A stretch of DNA of 64,000 bases from Strigamia acuminata (lineage: Eukaryota > Arthropoda > Chilopoda > Geophilomorpha > Linotaeniidae), in the NCBI GenBank assembly GCA_949358305.1, contig OX442314.1:60397369-60461368 (forward strand), written 5' to 3'. This document shows positions 12,461-23,008 of this stretch, in pieces (the stretch's first letter is position 1; every line of letters starts with the position of its first letter). Below the pieces are notes generated by a model. That model did not search any database, had not been told where the DNA came from, and saw nothing but the letters and a program-made list of their open reading frames with translations. The translations under genes and the position numbers were made by a program.

Positions 12461-12612
12461 CTCGTGTGTACACGTCACTGCCGAAGAAAAAAACAAACTT
12501 ATTTCTTTTAGTTAAAATGTATTTCAAGCTTTAACAGGGGTTTAAACAGGAAATGACATCATTTTTAGTTTAAAATTGAAGTAAAACACAAAATATTTTA
12601 GTTTTTGAATGC

Positions 12613-13855
12613 AACTGATCCACGTTATGTCAAATGTTTCCATTACTTCTTGAAAGCCAAAAAATTTGAAAATTTAGCTAATTTCAGCATGTATTTGTAG
12701 CTAGTTTTGATTTGAATACACACTGTAATGTTTTGCCTCGAGTTGCGCGATTTTCAGGCGTTTTGGGACGTTTTGGAGCAAAAAAAACAAACTTAATTCT
12801 TCAAGAGTTAAAAAGGAAGTAATCCTAATCAGGAAAAGCCCACAAAAAACAATGCAAGATCACGCGGTACGACGCACGGACTCCCAGCGCACGGAATGCA
12901 CGGACTTTCTGTGGACTTCCCGTGCACGGAAGACCGGCGCGGACATTTCCATTGGAGACCAGCGCAGAATTACCTACAGGCAATTCCGAATCAAAGGCTT
13001 CTTTATGGTTTATACATTACTTTGCAGTAGGTATGCCTGGCCTTGATTTGAAAGTGCAGTAAATTCTGCTGAATGCAGTGTTTTAAACTCGCAGCAATTG
13101 CGATGGTGCCAACTATTGGAAAATAAATTTAAAATGTAAAACCAAAGAATTTGTAAAAAAAATTTGTTTTAATCAATTGCAATAATGATATTCTACTTAA
13201 TTGTTGGATTATGAAACGTGAAACCAATCCCATGATTAGGAAATATAAATTTTATTAAATTCATCGTGTATCTCACATCTCACATTCACTGCCATTTACT
13301 TAGTGTCATCCAAAAATCAGGTTTTATCAAATCCTGAGGTTATTCTAGTACGTCTTAACTGCCCGGCAGGTCGCGCAACCTGTGGAGCAACAATTGATGT
13401 AAATAGTGCAAGCAGCACGCACGGGAAAGTGCGCACTGATGGGTCCATGCCAGTGCAAGTACATTGGGTAATGTATTATTGCGAGCGCGCGTGTTTTCAC
13501 ACGATTACAATGTGCTGATTAAACCAACAGCATTATAGAAGCATTATAGACTGATTATATTGTATAATTTTTATTTTAACAAAACCCTGAATTTCATTTC
13601 TAATCGGTTTTTTTTTTTATTGACGCGCACAGAAACGTTGTAGCATGTTCACACAATGTGGAATTTGCAAATTTGAGAAAGCGGCTTTCCCAAGGTTGAT
13701 AAAACGCGCGCGATCGTGCGGAATATACAAATAAGTGAAATCCGCAAAATCAGCCATGAGACTGCGAACAGGGGGTCAAGGTATAGGCCGCCGTAATGTT
13801 AAAAATAGGGTCCCTTTCGCACTCCGAGAAATCCGCATGCGCGCCATAAGGTTAA
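12613..13855. repeat. Right copy of the 1,243-bp direct duplication
   Basis: The sequence matches window bases 1-1,243. Its right border at 13,855 is the exact point where a minus-strand gypsy pol sequence starts (or, in pol's direction, ends). The breakpoint therefore truncated the gypsy element after RNase H. Confidence 0.9.
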
Positions 13856-15998
13856 CTGCACGCTGCTGTAATATAATGTTCTCGAAAGACATCGGGTAAT
13901 CGGTCTCATTGGTGAGATATGCCAGAGCAACAGGCTCTATAATCTCAGTTAGAGTTGCTTTCCCTTCTAATGGATTGCCATTATCAAGAGAGACTCTGGA
14001 TAAGGCATCTGCGACTTGATTGTCGGTGCCTTTCCGGTACTTGATGGTGAAATTTTCATTCTGCAATTTCATTGCCCACCTAGCCAGTCTTCCAGCTGGA
14101 TTTTCCATTGTCATGAGAAATCTCAGAGCATGATGGTCAGTCTCAACTTGGTACTCAGAATATTCAATGTATGGCTTGAACTTATCAACCGCCCAAACCA
14201 CAGCTAAACATTCCAAATCGGTGGTGCTGTAGTTGTTTTCCGCGCCTTGCAGAGTTCTGCTGGCGTACGCAACTGGTCTTAAAGCACCATGGTCATCAAT
14301 TTGCATGAGGACAGCTCCGAGCCCGCCGCCACTAGCATCTGTATGGATGGTGAAGTTGCGTGCGAAATCAGGCAGAGGCAGCATAATTCCTTTTGCAAGT
14401 TGATTTTTCAAATATTCGAAGGCAACATTGCATTCTTCAGACCATTCCCATTTTGTATCTTTCTTTAGAAGGGCAAAGAACGGTTTTTGAGTAATACTCA
14501 ATTTTGGAATCAGAGCAGCATAGAAACCCACCATTCCAATAAAACGCTGAAGTTGTTTTATACTGGAAGGGGTTGGATAATTTAAAATTGCTTCCACTTT
14601 GTCGTTGTTTGGGCTGTAACTCCCATTTGACATCGTGAAACCAAGAAAATTTAGTTCTTCTGGGCAAATAAATGACTTTGACGGACTCGCTGTCAATTTA
14701 TTTTTGTCTAATTTTGACAATATGTCATCTAAATGCTGAAGGTGTTCTTCAAATGAGTCGCTAAAGATGATAATATCATCGAGGTAAGCGAGTGCCCACT
14801 TGTGTTGTGCAGTTCCAAGAACTTGATCCATCATTCTCTGAAACGCACTGGGTGCATTGCACAGTCCGAAAGGCATACGAGTAAACTGGTATGTTCCATC
14901 AGAAGTAGAAAAAGCAGTTTTCTTCTTGTCACTTGGTTTAAGTTTTATTTGGTAATAACCTTTAGTTAAATCCAAAGTAGAAAAGAACTTTTTTCCACCT
15001 AAACAGGCCAAAATCATAGAAATTGAGGGCATCTGATAGACGTCCTTAATTGTGATTTTATTTAGCCAGCGAAAGTCAATACAGAGGCGGTACCCTCCGT
15101 CTTTCTTTGCAACAATCACGGGGGGATTTTTATAACTCCCCTCGCAAGGTTCGGCCCAACCATCTCTCAGCAATGCAGCAACCAATTCGCGATAAATCTC
15201 AGCTTTCTTGGGATTCATTGGTCGGTCTTTGCATCGAAATGAAGGCGCATCTCCAGTCGGAATTGGATGTTCCAACGTGGGGTGGCAGCCAGCTTTGTCA
15301 CTAAACACATGTCTGTATTTTTCTACAAGAGTTAAGATTTGAGATCTCTGCCTTGGTGACAAATTGCTTTTTGCTAACAGTCTCTGGCTCAAATCAGCCG
15401 TGGAGACAGAAGGTGACTTTGATTCTGCAACCAAAGCATCCCATCGATCCATTATTGCATTTCCAAGTTCTTCAGGCGATGGTGGGTCGTCGAAAGGAAA
15501 TGTGTCATGTGGAAAATCAAGAAAGAAATATTCTCGATCTGTTAGATTGAGAACAATCCTATTTTCGATAATCCAAGAGCAACCTAATAATATAAATTTG
15601 GAAGCTGATGGAAGAACAGTAAATGTCACAGGGATTTCGCCACCCCGCCACTTGAGTGACAGCGTGATTGTCCCGATTGGACGTGTTGGCCTATCGCCAG
15701 TGTATACAACTCGATTTTCTAAAAATGGAGTCATAAAGTGCAAGAGGTTTAGCTTTTTAAGCATTCCCCCGCTGATGTACCTGTGGGTTGCCCCAGAATC
15801 CATCAGAGCGGTGACCTTTAAACCGTTTAGTGTTGCTTTGAAGTAAGGCAGGGGAGTAATACTCTTTCCTGTCTTTAAAGCAACGTTTACATGGTCGATT
15901 TCAGGTTCTGTGGAAAAAACCACGCGAGGATCTGGCTCTGTGGATGAAATGTCATCAAATAGAGCATCCTCCATGTCCTCTTCCATTGGAATCAACAC
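13776..15998 (-). CDS. Ty3/gypsy pol: protease, RT, RNase H; integrase lost
   Basis: This is a minus-strand retroelement polyprotein. The protease motif DSGAT is at residues 67-71. RT is at about 290-460, with catalytic YLDD at 405-408 and TLDLTKGYYQ at 341-350. RNase H is at about 545-665 (D554, E596, D621). The reading leaves pol at residue 714-715 (base 13,855); the last 25 or so codons come from the 1,243-bp repeat, so the integrase zinc-binding and DDE domains are absent. The first codon given is GTG. The frame stays open upstream and overlaps the gag end in the -1 frame, so the protein is probably made by frameshifting rather than by its own start. The element cannot encode its own integration. 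Confidence 0.9.
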   Translation of the reverse strand: MLIPMEEDMEDALFDDISSTEPDPRVVFSTEPEIDHVNVALKTGKSITPLPYFKATLNGLKVTALMDSGATHRYISGGMLKKLNLLHFMTPFLENRVVYTGDRPTRPIGTITLSLKWRGGEIPVTFTVLPSASKFILLGCSWIIENRIVLNLTDREYFFLDFPHDTFPFDDPPSPEELGNAIMDRWDALVAESKSPSVSTADLSQRLLAKSNLSPRQRSQILTLVEKYRHVFSDKAGCHPTLEHPIPTGDAPSFRCKDRPMNPKKAEIYRELVAALLRDGWAEPCEGSYKNPPVIVAKKDGGYRLCIDFRWLNKITIKDVYQMPSISMILACLGGKKFFSTLDLTKGYYQIKLKPSDKKKTAFSTSDGTYQFTRMPFGLCNAPSAFQRMMDQVLGTAQHKWALAYLDDIIIFSDSFEEHLQHLDDILSKLDKNKLTASPSKSFICPEELNFLGFTMSNGSYSPNNDKVEAILNYPTPSSIKQLQRFIGMVGFYAALIPKLSITQKPFFALLKKDTKWEWSEECNVAFEYLKNQLAKGIMLPLPDFARNFTIHTDASGGGLGAVLMQIDDHGALRPVAYASRTLQGAENNYSTTDLECLAVVWAVDKFKPYIEYSEYQVETDHHALRFLMTMENPAGRLARWAMKLQNENFTIKYRKGTDNQVADALSRVSLDNGNPLEGKATLTEIIEPVALAYLTNETDYPMSFENIILQQRAVNLMARMRISRSAKGTLFLTLRRPIP

Positions 15999-16021
15999 TA
16001 TAGTAAGAGCGCAGTCGTCAG

Positions 16022-16036
16022 TTACTCGGGGGTTTC
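16022..16036 (-). promoter_or_regulatory. Candidate -1 gag-pol frameshift site
   Basis: On the minus strand the gag frame ends GAA ACC CCC GAG TAA. The pol frame is open through the same bases, one nucleotide back. The AAACCCCC run would let the decoding tRNAs slip by -1. Many gypsy elements use -1 frameshifting at the gag-pol overlap. No downstream pseudoknot was assessed. Confidence 0.5.
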
Positions 16037-17716
16037 TGTCGACTGTGACTCCTCGTTTCCCGACATTTCAGGCCAGCCACCAAATTCATTGGCTGCAAGC
16101 ATAGCCTGCATCATGCTGTGTTGGGCAGCGGCGATTGTTTCCATTGCTGCTTTAGCGGCTTCCACTTTAAGGGGGCAATCCCTTTCAAAGTGTGCGCCAC
16201 CGCAGCCCCAGCAACCGCCAACTCTTGGTTTGGTCGCATAGTCTTTGAGCCTATTGCTCGGGACTAGCGCCTTCTCGTTGCCTTCTGCGGCCTTTGTTGC
16301 TGCTATCGCAGCATTTTTAGGCGCAGGGAACAGTGTTCTATTGTTTGGATTTCTCAATCCAAACGGAACAAATTTCGGTTTATCTCCACCCGCAGCATTT
16401 GGTATTGTTACCATTTGCTGGTTGGATTTTTGAATTGGCGTAACAGTTTCTGTTTTTGCCGCCTCGATGATTGCTGCATTTGTCACAGTTTCCTGATTTA
16501 TAATCGCGGCCTCCGTAGCAATGCAAGCTTTCCTGAGCGACGCCCAAGTGTTCTCCAAATTAATGGCATTTGCGACCATGTTCTTGGCCGCTGGGCGCAG
16601 AATTGCCAGCACTTTTTGAATTTGCTGGCTCTCGTGCACAGGAATAGTCAATTGAGCGTATAACTTCTCGAGTCTTATCACCACTTGGGTGGCAGACTCA
16701 TGAGACAGTTGCTGTGTTTTAGCAATTTCTGCTAAAAGCAGCGCATCGCTCGGACGAAAATGGGTGATAAATTCATGTTCGAATTCCTCCCAATTCGTTT
16801 TGGCATGAGAAGAGAACCATGTGGCCGCATCTCCTCGGAAAAACTTAAACAAATGCTCAGCAAGCACTTGGTTCAGATAGGGCAAAGCAAAGCGTAGAGA
16901 ACGTTTTAAATCAATAAGGAAAGACTTAGCTTTCGTTTTGTCCCCTGCAAACGCTTCAATTCCAATGGATTTGACTCGTTTACTTAGCTCTACTTCATCC
17001 ATTGGCCTGGGAGCAGGCATAGCCTGGTCAGTTTTGTGAAGAAACTTTTCTCCCCAAGCCAGAAAAAGAGGATTTCCAGTCGTAGGCGTTGAGCCTGTGC
17101 TGGATCCAGAGTTTGGTGTTGTCACGGTGGGAGAAATCGTGTTTGAGATTGCAGATTGTGCTCTCAAATTCGATTGTCCAGCCGCCACCACGCTGTCAAC
17201 GATAGCTTTTTGACTAGCTATCATCTTCAACAAGCTTTCATTCGATAATTTCGCAGAGTCTAACTCCTGCAAAGCATGAGTTAACCGGTCGCTAATATCA
17301 CCGAATTCCGTGCGCGTTTGCGTTAATTGACGCATAGTGCTATCCGATTTGTCTTGGAGTTCCACCAAGTGATCGGCTACTTTCAGAAGCGTGTCTTCCC
17401 ACACTTCGTAGGTTGTCATATCATCGATAACTAGATTAAAGACGTTGCAAGTCGTTTCAAGCATCGCTTGATCCAACAATTTAACTTTAGGGACTGACAT
17501 ATTGTCGTTTGAAGAAGCAATCGAATTGTTATCCGAGTCGTTCAAATCTGAATCCGTTGCGGGTGTGAAAGAATTAGGTGCAGGAGAGTCCCACGTGGTC
17601 TTACCAGTTCTGGTCGCTGGCATTGACACAATGTGACCAAAAGCAGGACCGCAGCTTGCAAGGTGAACAAGTGGAATTAAGTCACGACCAATGAGGAGAC
17701 AGGAGATTAGGCTCAA
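16022..17716 (-). CDS. Ty3/gypsy gag
   Basis: The predicted structural protein is up to 564 residues. A better start may be the internal Met at residue 32 (MPATRTG). The middle (about residues 250-400) is a helical Gag-like retrotransposon region with AEHLFKFFRGDAATWF. A zinc knuckle of the form C-x2-C-x3-H-x4-C (CWGCGGAHFERDC) lies near residue 510, one residue shorter than the usual CX2CX4HX4C. Gag ends at TAG/TAA just before pol, in the 0 frame relative to pol -1. The position, motif and strand make this the gag of the truncated element at 13.8-16 kb. Confidence 0.85.
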   Translation of the reverse strand: MSLISCLLIGRDLIPLVHLASCGPAFGHIVSMPATRTGKTTWDSPAPNSFTPATDSDLNDSDNNSIASSNDNMSVPKVKLLDQAMLETTCNVFNLVIDDMTTYEVWEDTLLKVADHLVELQDKSDSTMRQLTQTRTEFGDISDRLTHALQELDSAKLSNESLLKMIASQKAIVDSVVAAGQSNLRAQSAISNTISPTVTTPNSGSSTGSTPTTGNPLFLAWGEKFLHKTDQAMPAPRPMDEVELSKRVKSIGIEAFAGDKTKAKSFLIDLKRSLRFALPYLNQVLAEHLFKFFRGDAATWFSSHAKTNWEEFEHEFITHFRPSDALLLAEIAKTQQLSHESATQVVIRLEKLYAQLTIPVHESQQIQKVLAILRPAAKNMVANAINLENTWASLRKACIATEAAIINQETVTNAAIIEAAKTETVTPIQKSNQQMVTIPNAAGGDKPKFVPFGLRNPNNRTLFPAPKNAAIAATKAAEGNEKALVPSNRLKDYATKPRVGGCWGCGGAHFERDCPLKVEAAKAAMETIAAAQHSMMQAMLAANEFGGWPEMSGNEESQSTETPE

Positions 17717-19660
17717 GTAGCCATTCTTGGGAGAGGGATTAGTGATGTCACTTCCCCCCCCTGGTTTCCCATTGGTAGAAAAATTAAATTAATTCATGGA
17801 ATTGATTTCCCAGAGTTCCAAGAAAATGTCAAAATTTAAAATTCCAATCATTCTCGAAAATTCCGAGATTTCCACATGTTTTTCTATTGTTTTCAGGTCG
17901 CCATCTTGATTTTTTGACAAAAAATAAAACTTTGACCAATATAAATGCCGAATTTTCTCCATTTCTGAAGAGAAACAACATTTTTTGAAAGCAAATAGAA
18001 ATTTGTTTGGAACTAGAAGTTCTGAACCAGATCAAAATGGTCTGATTCCACAAAAACATGACTTTTGTGCTTTCCTAAAAAAGCACGAAATCATGTCTGT
18101 AGAACTTCGAAATTTTCAAACCAGTTAATTTTATCATTGTTAGCAACAAATAACAAAATCAAACCGCGCTAGCGCGCAGACAAACCGATTCTTGATGCCT
18201 CGCAAGAAGAAACAGAGGAAGAAAGATAAGAAAATAAAAATAAAAAATTACAAAATACTGGGTGTTTTTTAATCTAAAAGACACCCAAAAAGTTCCAATT
18301 TTTAGCAGAAGGTTTTTGCAGATATTTACACTACGGGGATATTGTTGCAATCTCTTCTTCTGCCCCAAGAGACCAACAAACGCGCCCGCTCACCCCTTTC
18401 GGAGACTCATTCCAGTCTGCACGAGGCTGCCTTTCGACAGAAACGTGCCTACACTGAGATGTCTGTTCATCCCAATGAAATGGTGTTTTTTGTGGAACAG
18501 TCAGTTGCACTTAAAGTAAGAAGGAAATGCATCTTCTGTCCCTAGTCGCCTTGGGTCCCACCCTTCAGCCGCCATTGTGAAGCCATATCGCCCTCCATTT
18601 GGCGCTGTATACAACCCGGCATTTGAGGTGATTACTACCGCTGTCAGGTGTGGAGTCCCAAGAAAACCATGAAAATCATAGATAGGGAAGTTTAGAGAAA
18701 AAGTAAAAAATGAAAAAGATGTAAAAACAACTAATTTCCAAATTACAGAGATTGCTCCAGACTGTGGTTCGAGCACAGTCCTTTAACAAACTGCAGTAGC
18801 CCAGAAATCAAGCAAGAGTGAATAAAATTCAGAAACAAAAGTTACAGGCTAGATTCCCAATCTTTTTTCAAAGTTGGTAGCTACCTGAACGCACAGATAT
18901 CGTTCCTACGCCCTAACGAACTCTCTGTGCCATTTGAGCACTTCACCATCGGTATCCCCGTACCTCCGGCAGCTCTCCCTGCTGTCCGTGTCCCAATTTC
19001 AGCAACTCTTGGGTTAAATACGTTAACTTGCAGTTGCCTACCAACCAGTACACGGGACAGGGTAGGATTATGACCGATGTGAACCCGGATGAGCGCCTTG
19101 AGCAGCCACAACGCAACCCATAAATTATGAGTCGCAACAAAAATCAAGGCAGTCTTCCCATGTGTGCGGACACTTCGCTGCTACTCGGGTCCAACTACAC
19201 GCCAACTCACCGCACGTGACTGTTCCCGCGCCAGCGACCACTAAGCTAGCAACCTGCATCCAAGCGACTAAACGTCCTACAAGAAATTTGGTGTCACTCA
19301 AAGCTCAGTTCAACATCGCCTCCTCGCCCGGCCCATAATGGAACCAGTGATTGCAGCGTGGCACCTGGAATATGACCGCTTCTCCCCCGTGGGATTTGGT
19401 TTGCTGGTGGCCACCAGCGCGCCTCCTCCACGAATCGAGTTTGAATACGCTGCAGACTGTCCCATTACTTTTACTTGGGCTGCGCACCAAGAAATAGAAA
19501 TAATAAAGAAGGTTTGGAATTATATTCCCCTCCCAACCACTCAGTTTTTTAGGCTAAGCTAGAAAGGAATAGAAGACCGTTGGAAAGTGTGGCTAGTGTA
19601 AGTCCCGGCTTGCCAGTACCCAGGCAAGCTGGACATGCAAAGCCACCAATTTTTGTCTGA
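17717..19660. other. Gypsy leader or flank; no gene recognised
   Basis: This sequence lies upstream of gag on the minus strand. It contains a run of nine C near 17,752 and AT-rich sequence, and nothing resembling a known protein. If the primer-binding-like sequence near 19,840 belongs to the gypsy element, this would be its unusually long 5' leader. Confidence 0.35.
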
Positions 19661-19819
19661 TCAGGGTCCAATGGTCAGCGATTAGCGGCCGTTTCGCCTG
19701 CTGACCCCCTGTCACAATCATGACCAAGGAAATTTCCCCCTCTAGTTGAAAGAAAAAATTCATTTAATATTGTGCTTCGCACAATCAGTAAATTAGAATA
19801 GTATTCGCAAGAGAATTCA

Positions 19820-20040
19820 AAATCCTGGACGGGCCCACAATTGTGAGTGTTCGGACGGACGCCACGTGGTCGGGGGAGAGCCACGGAGGCGCTGGACGCA
19901 ACACACACGATAAAACAAACCACGAAATACACGGAGACACAATATAGTTTTAGTTATGGCTTTATTAGATGTCTAGGGGTATGATTGTAGTGTCCCATAG
20001 TGTATTTCCCAAGGCGGCGGTTCCTTCGAACCGTCCCTAA
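19820..20040 (-). other. Possible 5' LTR end and primer-binding site of the gypsy element
   Basis: Read on the minus strand, an AATAAA hexamer (near 19,955) is followed by a GT-rich stretch, then ACACTCACAAT and TGTGGGCCCGTCCAGGAT. The last string resembles the tRNA-Pro-type primer-binding sites that follow retroelement LTRs. The orientation agrees with the gag-pol at 13.8-17.7 kb. There is no second LTR in the window to confirm it, because the 3' end was lost. Confidence 0.3.
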
Positions 20041-20334
20041 TCAGACCGCGTGGCACGGCGGCCATCGGCCGCCATGACACACGAGGTCGGTAATCGGTTT
20101 TGGGCCACGCCGCCGAAGTTACGGTTAACGTCCGGCGGACGTGGCGCAACTGGACGCTCAGGTCCCGGCGGGCGATATCATCGCCACGCCGATAGTTTGG
20201 GTTATCTCAATAGCCAGTTTTGGAGGCGGTCGCAACACGACCGTTCGCCTTGCTGGTTGATCAACAACTCTCTTGTCCCTACGGGGACCAACCACTTCCG
20301 GAAGGGCGACTTCCGGGGCCTGATCCTGCTTGAC

Positions 20335-20470
20335 CAAAGGCCCGCAGCTCCACCTGGTTGCGGAGGACCGCAACAGGCTGCGCGAGATACGAGAGGCGCT
20401 GGAGCTGCGCCAAGTGCATTGCCGTTGCAGTGCAGCGACCCGTGCGCAGGGGCAGCTGGTCACAAATTTA
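20335..20470. repeat. Diverged repeat shared with 60,930-61,035 (inverted)
   Basis: The reverse complement of this segment contains GACCAGCTGCCCCTGCGCA, AATGCACTTGG(C/T)GCAGCTC and AACCAGGTGGAGCTGCG. The same words occur in the same order at 60,930-61,035. On the plus strand a short open stretch rich in R, E, L and Q looks like a decayed coiled-coil segment. Stops lie close by, so this is probably a pseudogene or transposon remnant. Confidence 0.45.
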
Positions 20471-20894
20471 ATCACTAAAAGAACTTAAAAACTACCGTAG
20501 GCCCTACGACGAGCTCAGTATTTGAACCGAAAATAACTCGCGATACAGGGTTGAACCGTACAAATTAATTCGTGACAAGACTTGTAACCTAATAATAAAT
20601 AACAAAGCATACGATAACAACCTGTAAAATTAGCACAACAGTAAGAATCCAGGTAGTAATGCAATCGTGCCTCACACTCAAAGATGGCGGCTGTGCAACC
20701 GACAATTGCCGCGATGAGGGCCACAGGACAGCAGTGGGAACTCCCGAGACAGTTTAGCGGTCGTTAAAGGCAGCGAACCGTTTAAATGAACTACAAACCA
20801 ATTAATTAATTAATTATGGCACTTTGCAGGACCCAGCTCGACCCCGAAAACGATCACGATCACGCACGGCATCAGCCAAGTAAGAGACAGGCAG

Positions 20895-21323
20895 CTAAGG
20901 ACAGCATTCCTGTTGCTTTCCCATTGGCCGAGAAATCCAATTGTTGTCGGCACACTCTGGTGGCTGTGTGAGAGAGCGACAGGAATGCTGTCCGATTGTT
21001 GTCGGCACATTCTGGTGGCTGTGTTGAAACACTACACGCATGTAGAAAACGGCGGCCATTTCGAACCTCTTACAGTAAATGATTTTTTTTCCTAACAAGG
21101 GGGGCTAGCGCCCCCCCCTTGACCCCCCGCGAACCTCACCTTAACTGGTTTTTCTAATGTGATGGGGAAATGGGCACTAATTTAGTGGGGATATGGTAGT
21201 ACGCACAGTGTGCCGACAACAATCAGACAGCATTCCTGTCGCTCTTTCACACAGCCACCAGAGTGTGCCGACAACAATAGGATTTCTCGACCAATGAGAG
21301 AGCCACAGGAATGCTGTCCTTAG
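20895..21323. mobile_element. Foldback element, about 118-bp inverted arms
   Basis: The left arm begins CTAAGGACAGCATTCCTGT and runs to about 21,012. The right arm (about 21,206-21,323) is its reverse complement with few mismatches. Both include ATTGTTGTCGGCACACTCTG. The centre is about 190 bp and holds a GGGGGGCTAGCGCCCCCC palindrome near 21,100. No transposase frame exists. I could not find a clean target duplication, so the superfamily is undetermined. Confidence 0.8.
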
Positions 21324-22489
21324 TCGCTTGTAAGGAAACAGTTCGTCACTGATGAAACGATCAAACGCGCGCAACTGAAGGACTCGCAGGAATATCGGAC
21401 AGTTTGCATGACCAACTGACGACAGGGACCCGAGACAAAGGTAAAAAACTGAATAAATAAATTGTTCAACCGTCAATTAATCTCTTTGTAAATGTTTTCA
21501 TGTTTCTCTTTTTCCAGCACACTATCCTGCCTGCAGTGAGGGGAAGGCTTTGTCCCGGCACATACACGAGTGAACTGGAAAACTACCAAGTGATTAAAAA
21601 ACGACAACATCTCGGGAAAAAAACCGAATTTCAATATTTAACCTATAAATTCTTAATTAAACATTACCATTATTTCAGAACTGAACTCTACTGGAGGACC
21701 AATTGCAACCGGATTGGATCAAAAAACAGGGTCAAATGCGCAGTCAGTTAGTTATACTCAGATAAGTCTACCGTAGTATAATAATTTGAATTTCTTTACA
21801 AGATATTTTATTAAAAACTTGACTTTGCATTTTCAGATGAATAATAATTTAATTTGCCGATGGATTCATCAGCCGTTCTGTGCAGTACGTGTCGGGCCAC
21901 TAGCAGAGCTTCCAGAAGCAGTTTCCTCATTTTTTAGACACCAAAACGAGGGGCTTTGGACAATTGGTTTACATTTTTACGTTGTCATTCAGTACTGGCC
22001 TGGCTGGGATGTCGACGCCAGAAATGTAAACCAATTCTCCGGAGCTCCTCGCGTCGGTGCTCGCCTCGGCTCGCCAAAAGAAAGGAAGAAAGAAATAAAG
22101 AATTTTATCATTTGGTGTTTGGGGTGTCGAGCATTATGGAATAGTTGGCGAAATGTGTACATTTAATTTGAGGTTTCTATACAAGATGATGTCACATGTA
22201 ACTTAGCAATTTTGTTTGTAATTTTTTTGAAATAAAATAGAAAAATATGAAAAGTAGAACAAAAAAATAAAAAAAAAAAAACATATAAAGGGATCATTTA
22301 TTACACTGTGTCTGCTCGCACATACACGCCTTCGGGCATCAAAACACGCATGTGGGTGCACGTGGATTGCCTTCTTTCAGGTGTGTTTTGCTGCCAAAAT
22401 GCTGTTTGGAAACTTACTTTATTATAGTTTCTTTGGGAAAATAAATATTCTTTTGGTGTTATTTTATTTATTCATTCATTAATACATTG
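21324..22489. other. No gene recognised; one small hairpin
   Basis: The stretch is AT-rich. A 75-bp hairpin lies at 21,961-22,036, with arms CAATTGGTTTACATTT and AAATGTAAACCAATT. A poly-A/T run lies near 22,260-22,280. Short open frames here have no recognisable domain. Confidence 0.4.
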
Positions 22490-22961
22490 GCGCCATTAAC
22501 GACGTTAGTGGCGCCCTCTTTGGGGAGATTTCAAACAACACGCTCGTCCCCTGGTGCCGTTTGTGCACGACCAATCGCGGACGCAAAAATCCGATTCCTG
22601 GGTCTGATTGGCTCGTTCGGTCCGAACTGAGCACGCCATTGGCCGCGGACCAGATCCGTTCGGCCACGGCCAATGGCGTGCGTGGATTTGCACGAATGAG
22701 CCAATCACAATGCGTCCCCGAATCCGAGAAGGCATATAATATTTATACGCCTGTCGGATTTGGGGCCGCACGATTGGCGCAACGGTGGCCCAATGGCGTG
22801 GCTCTGGCTCGTCACTGCAAGCGCCGCCACCGCAACGGCCCGGGCGCTGCAGTCGCGTTGCTCGTTTCCGAGCTGTTCTAGGGTTAGCGTGTCAGGTGCA
22901 GCTTCACTGGATTAGCTCGACTGGATTTGCTCCACTGGATTCTTCGCCCCGGCTTGCACAG
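22490..22961 (+). promoter_or_regulatory. CCAAT-rich promoter and putative first exon
   Basis: Seven CCAAT/ATTGG boxes lie within about 225 bp (22,571; 22,607; 22,638; 22,670; 22,701; 22,773; 22,790), with TATA-like CATATAATATTTATA at about 22,733-22,747. A GC-rich stretch then ends in TTGCACAG followed by GTGAGA (donor GT at 22,962). This arrangement suggests a promoter, a 5' exon and a splice donor on the plus strand. The BEL element at 23,009 would lie in the first intron. The downstream exons are not firmly identified. Confidence 0.5.
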
Positions 22962-23008
22962 GTGAGATAATGGCTTTTCTTATTTCTTTTCTATTTTCTG
23001 GCGCCATG

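Larger units (their letters stand above)
7366..12612. repeat. Dense field of CG-rich short inverted repeats
   Basis: At least ten copies or fragments of a motif containing GCCTCGAATAAACGCCGGGG followed by CGTTTATTAATTTT occur near 7,628, 7,838, 8,643, 9,354, 9,987, 10,334, 11,574, 11,732, 11,876 and 11,978. The motif is self-complementary: AATAAACGCC and GGCGTTTATT flank a GG centre. Several copies are preceded by GTACCGTATT. Between them lie repeated blocks of GGCCATTTTT-type words and CAACTTGAGGCAAAAAACAT / TTTTGCCTCGAGTTGCGCG pairs. No coding region is convincing in this 5.2 kb. Confidence 0.8.

Noticed and set aside
20050-20478. 142-residue plus-strand frame, GC-rich
   Set aside because: Its composition (Arg/Gly/Pro/Ala-rich) reflects GC content; no domain, and the overlapping minus-strand frame is equally open.
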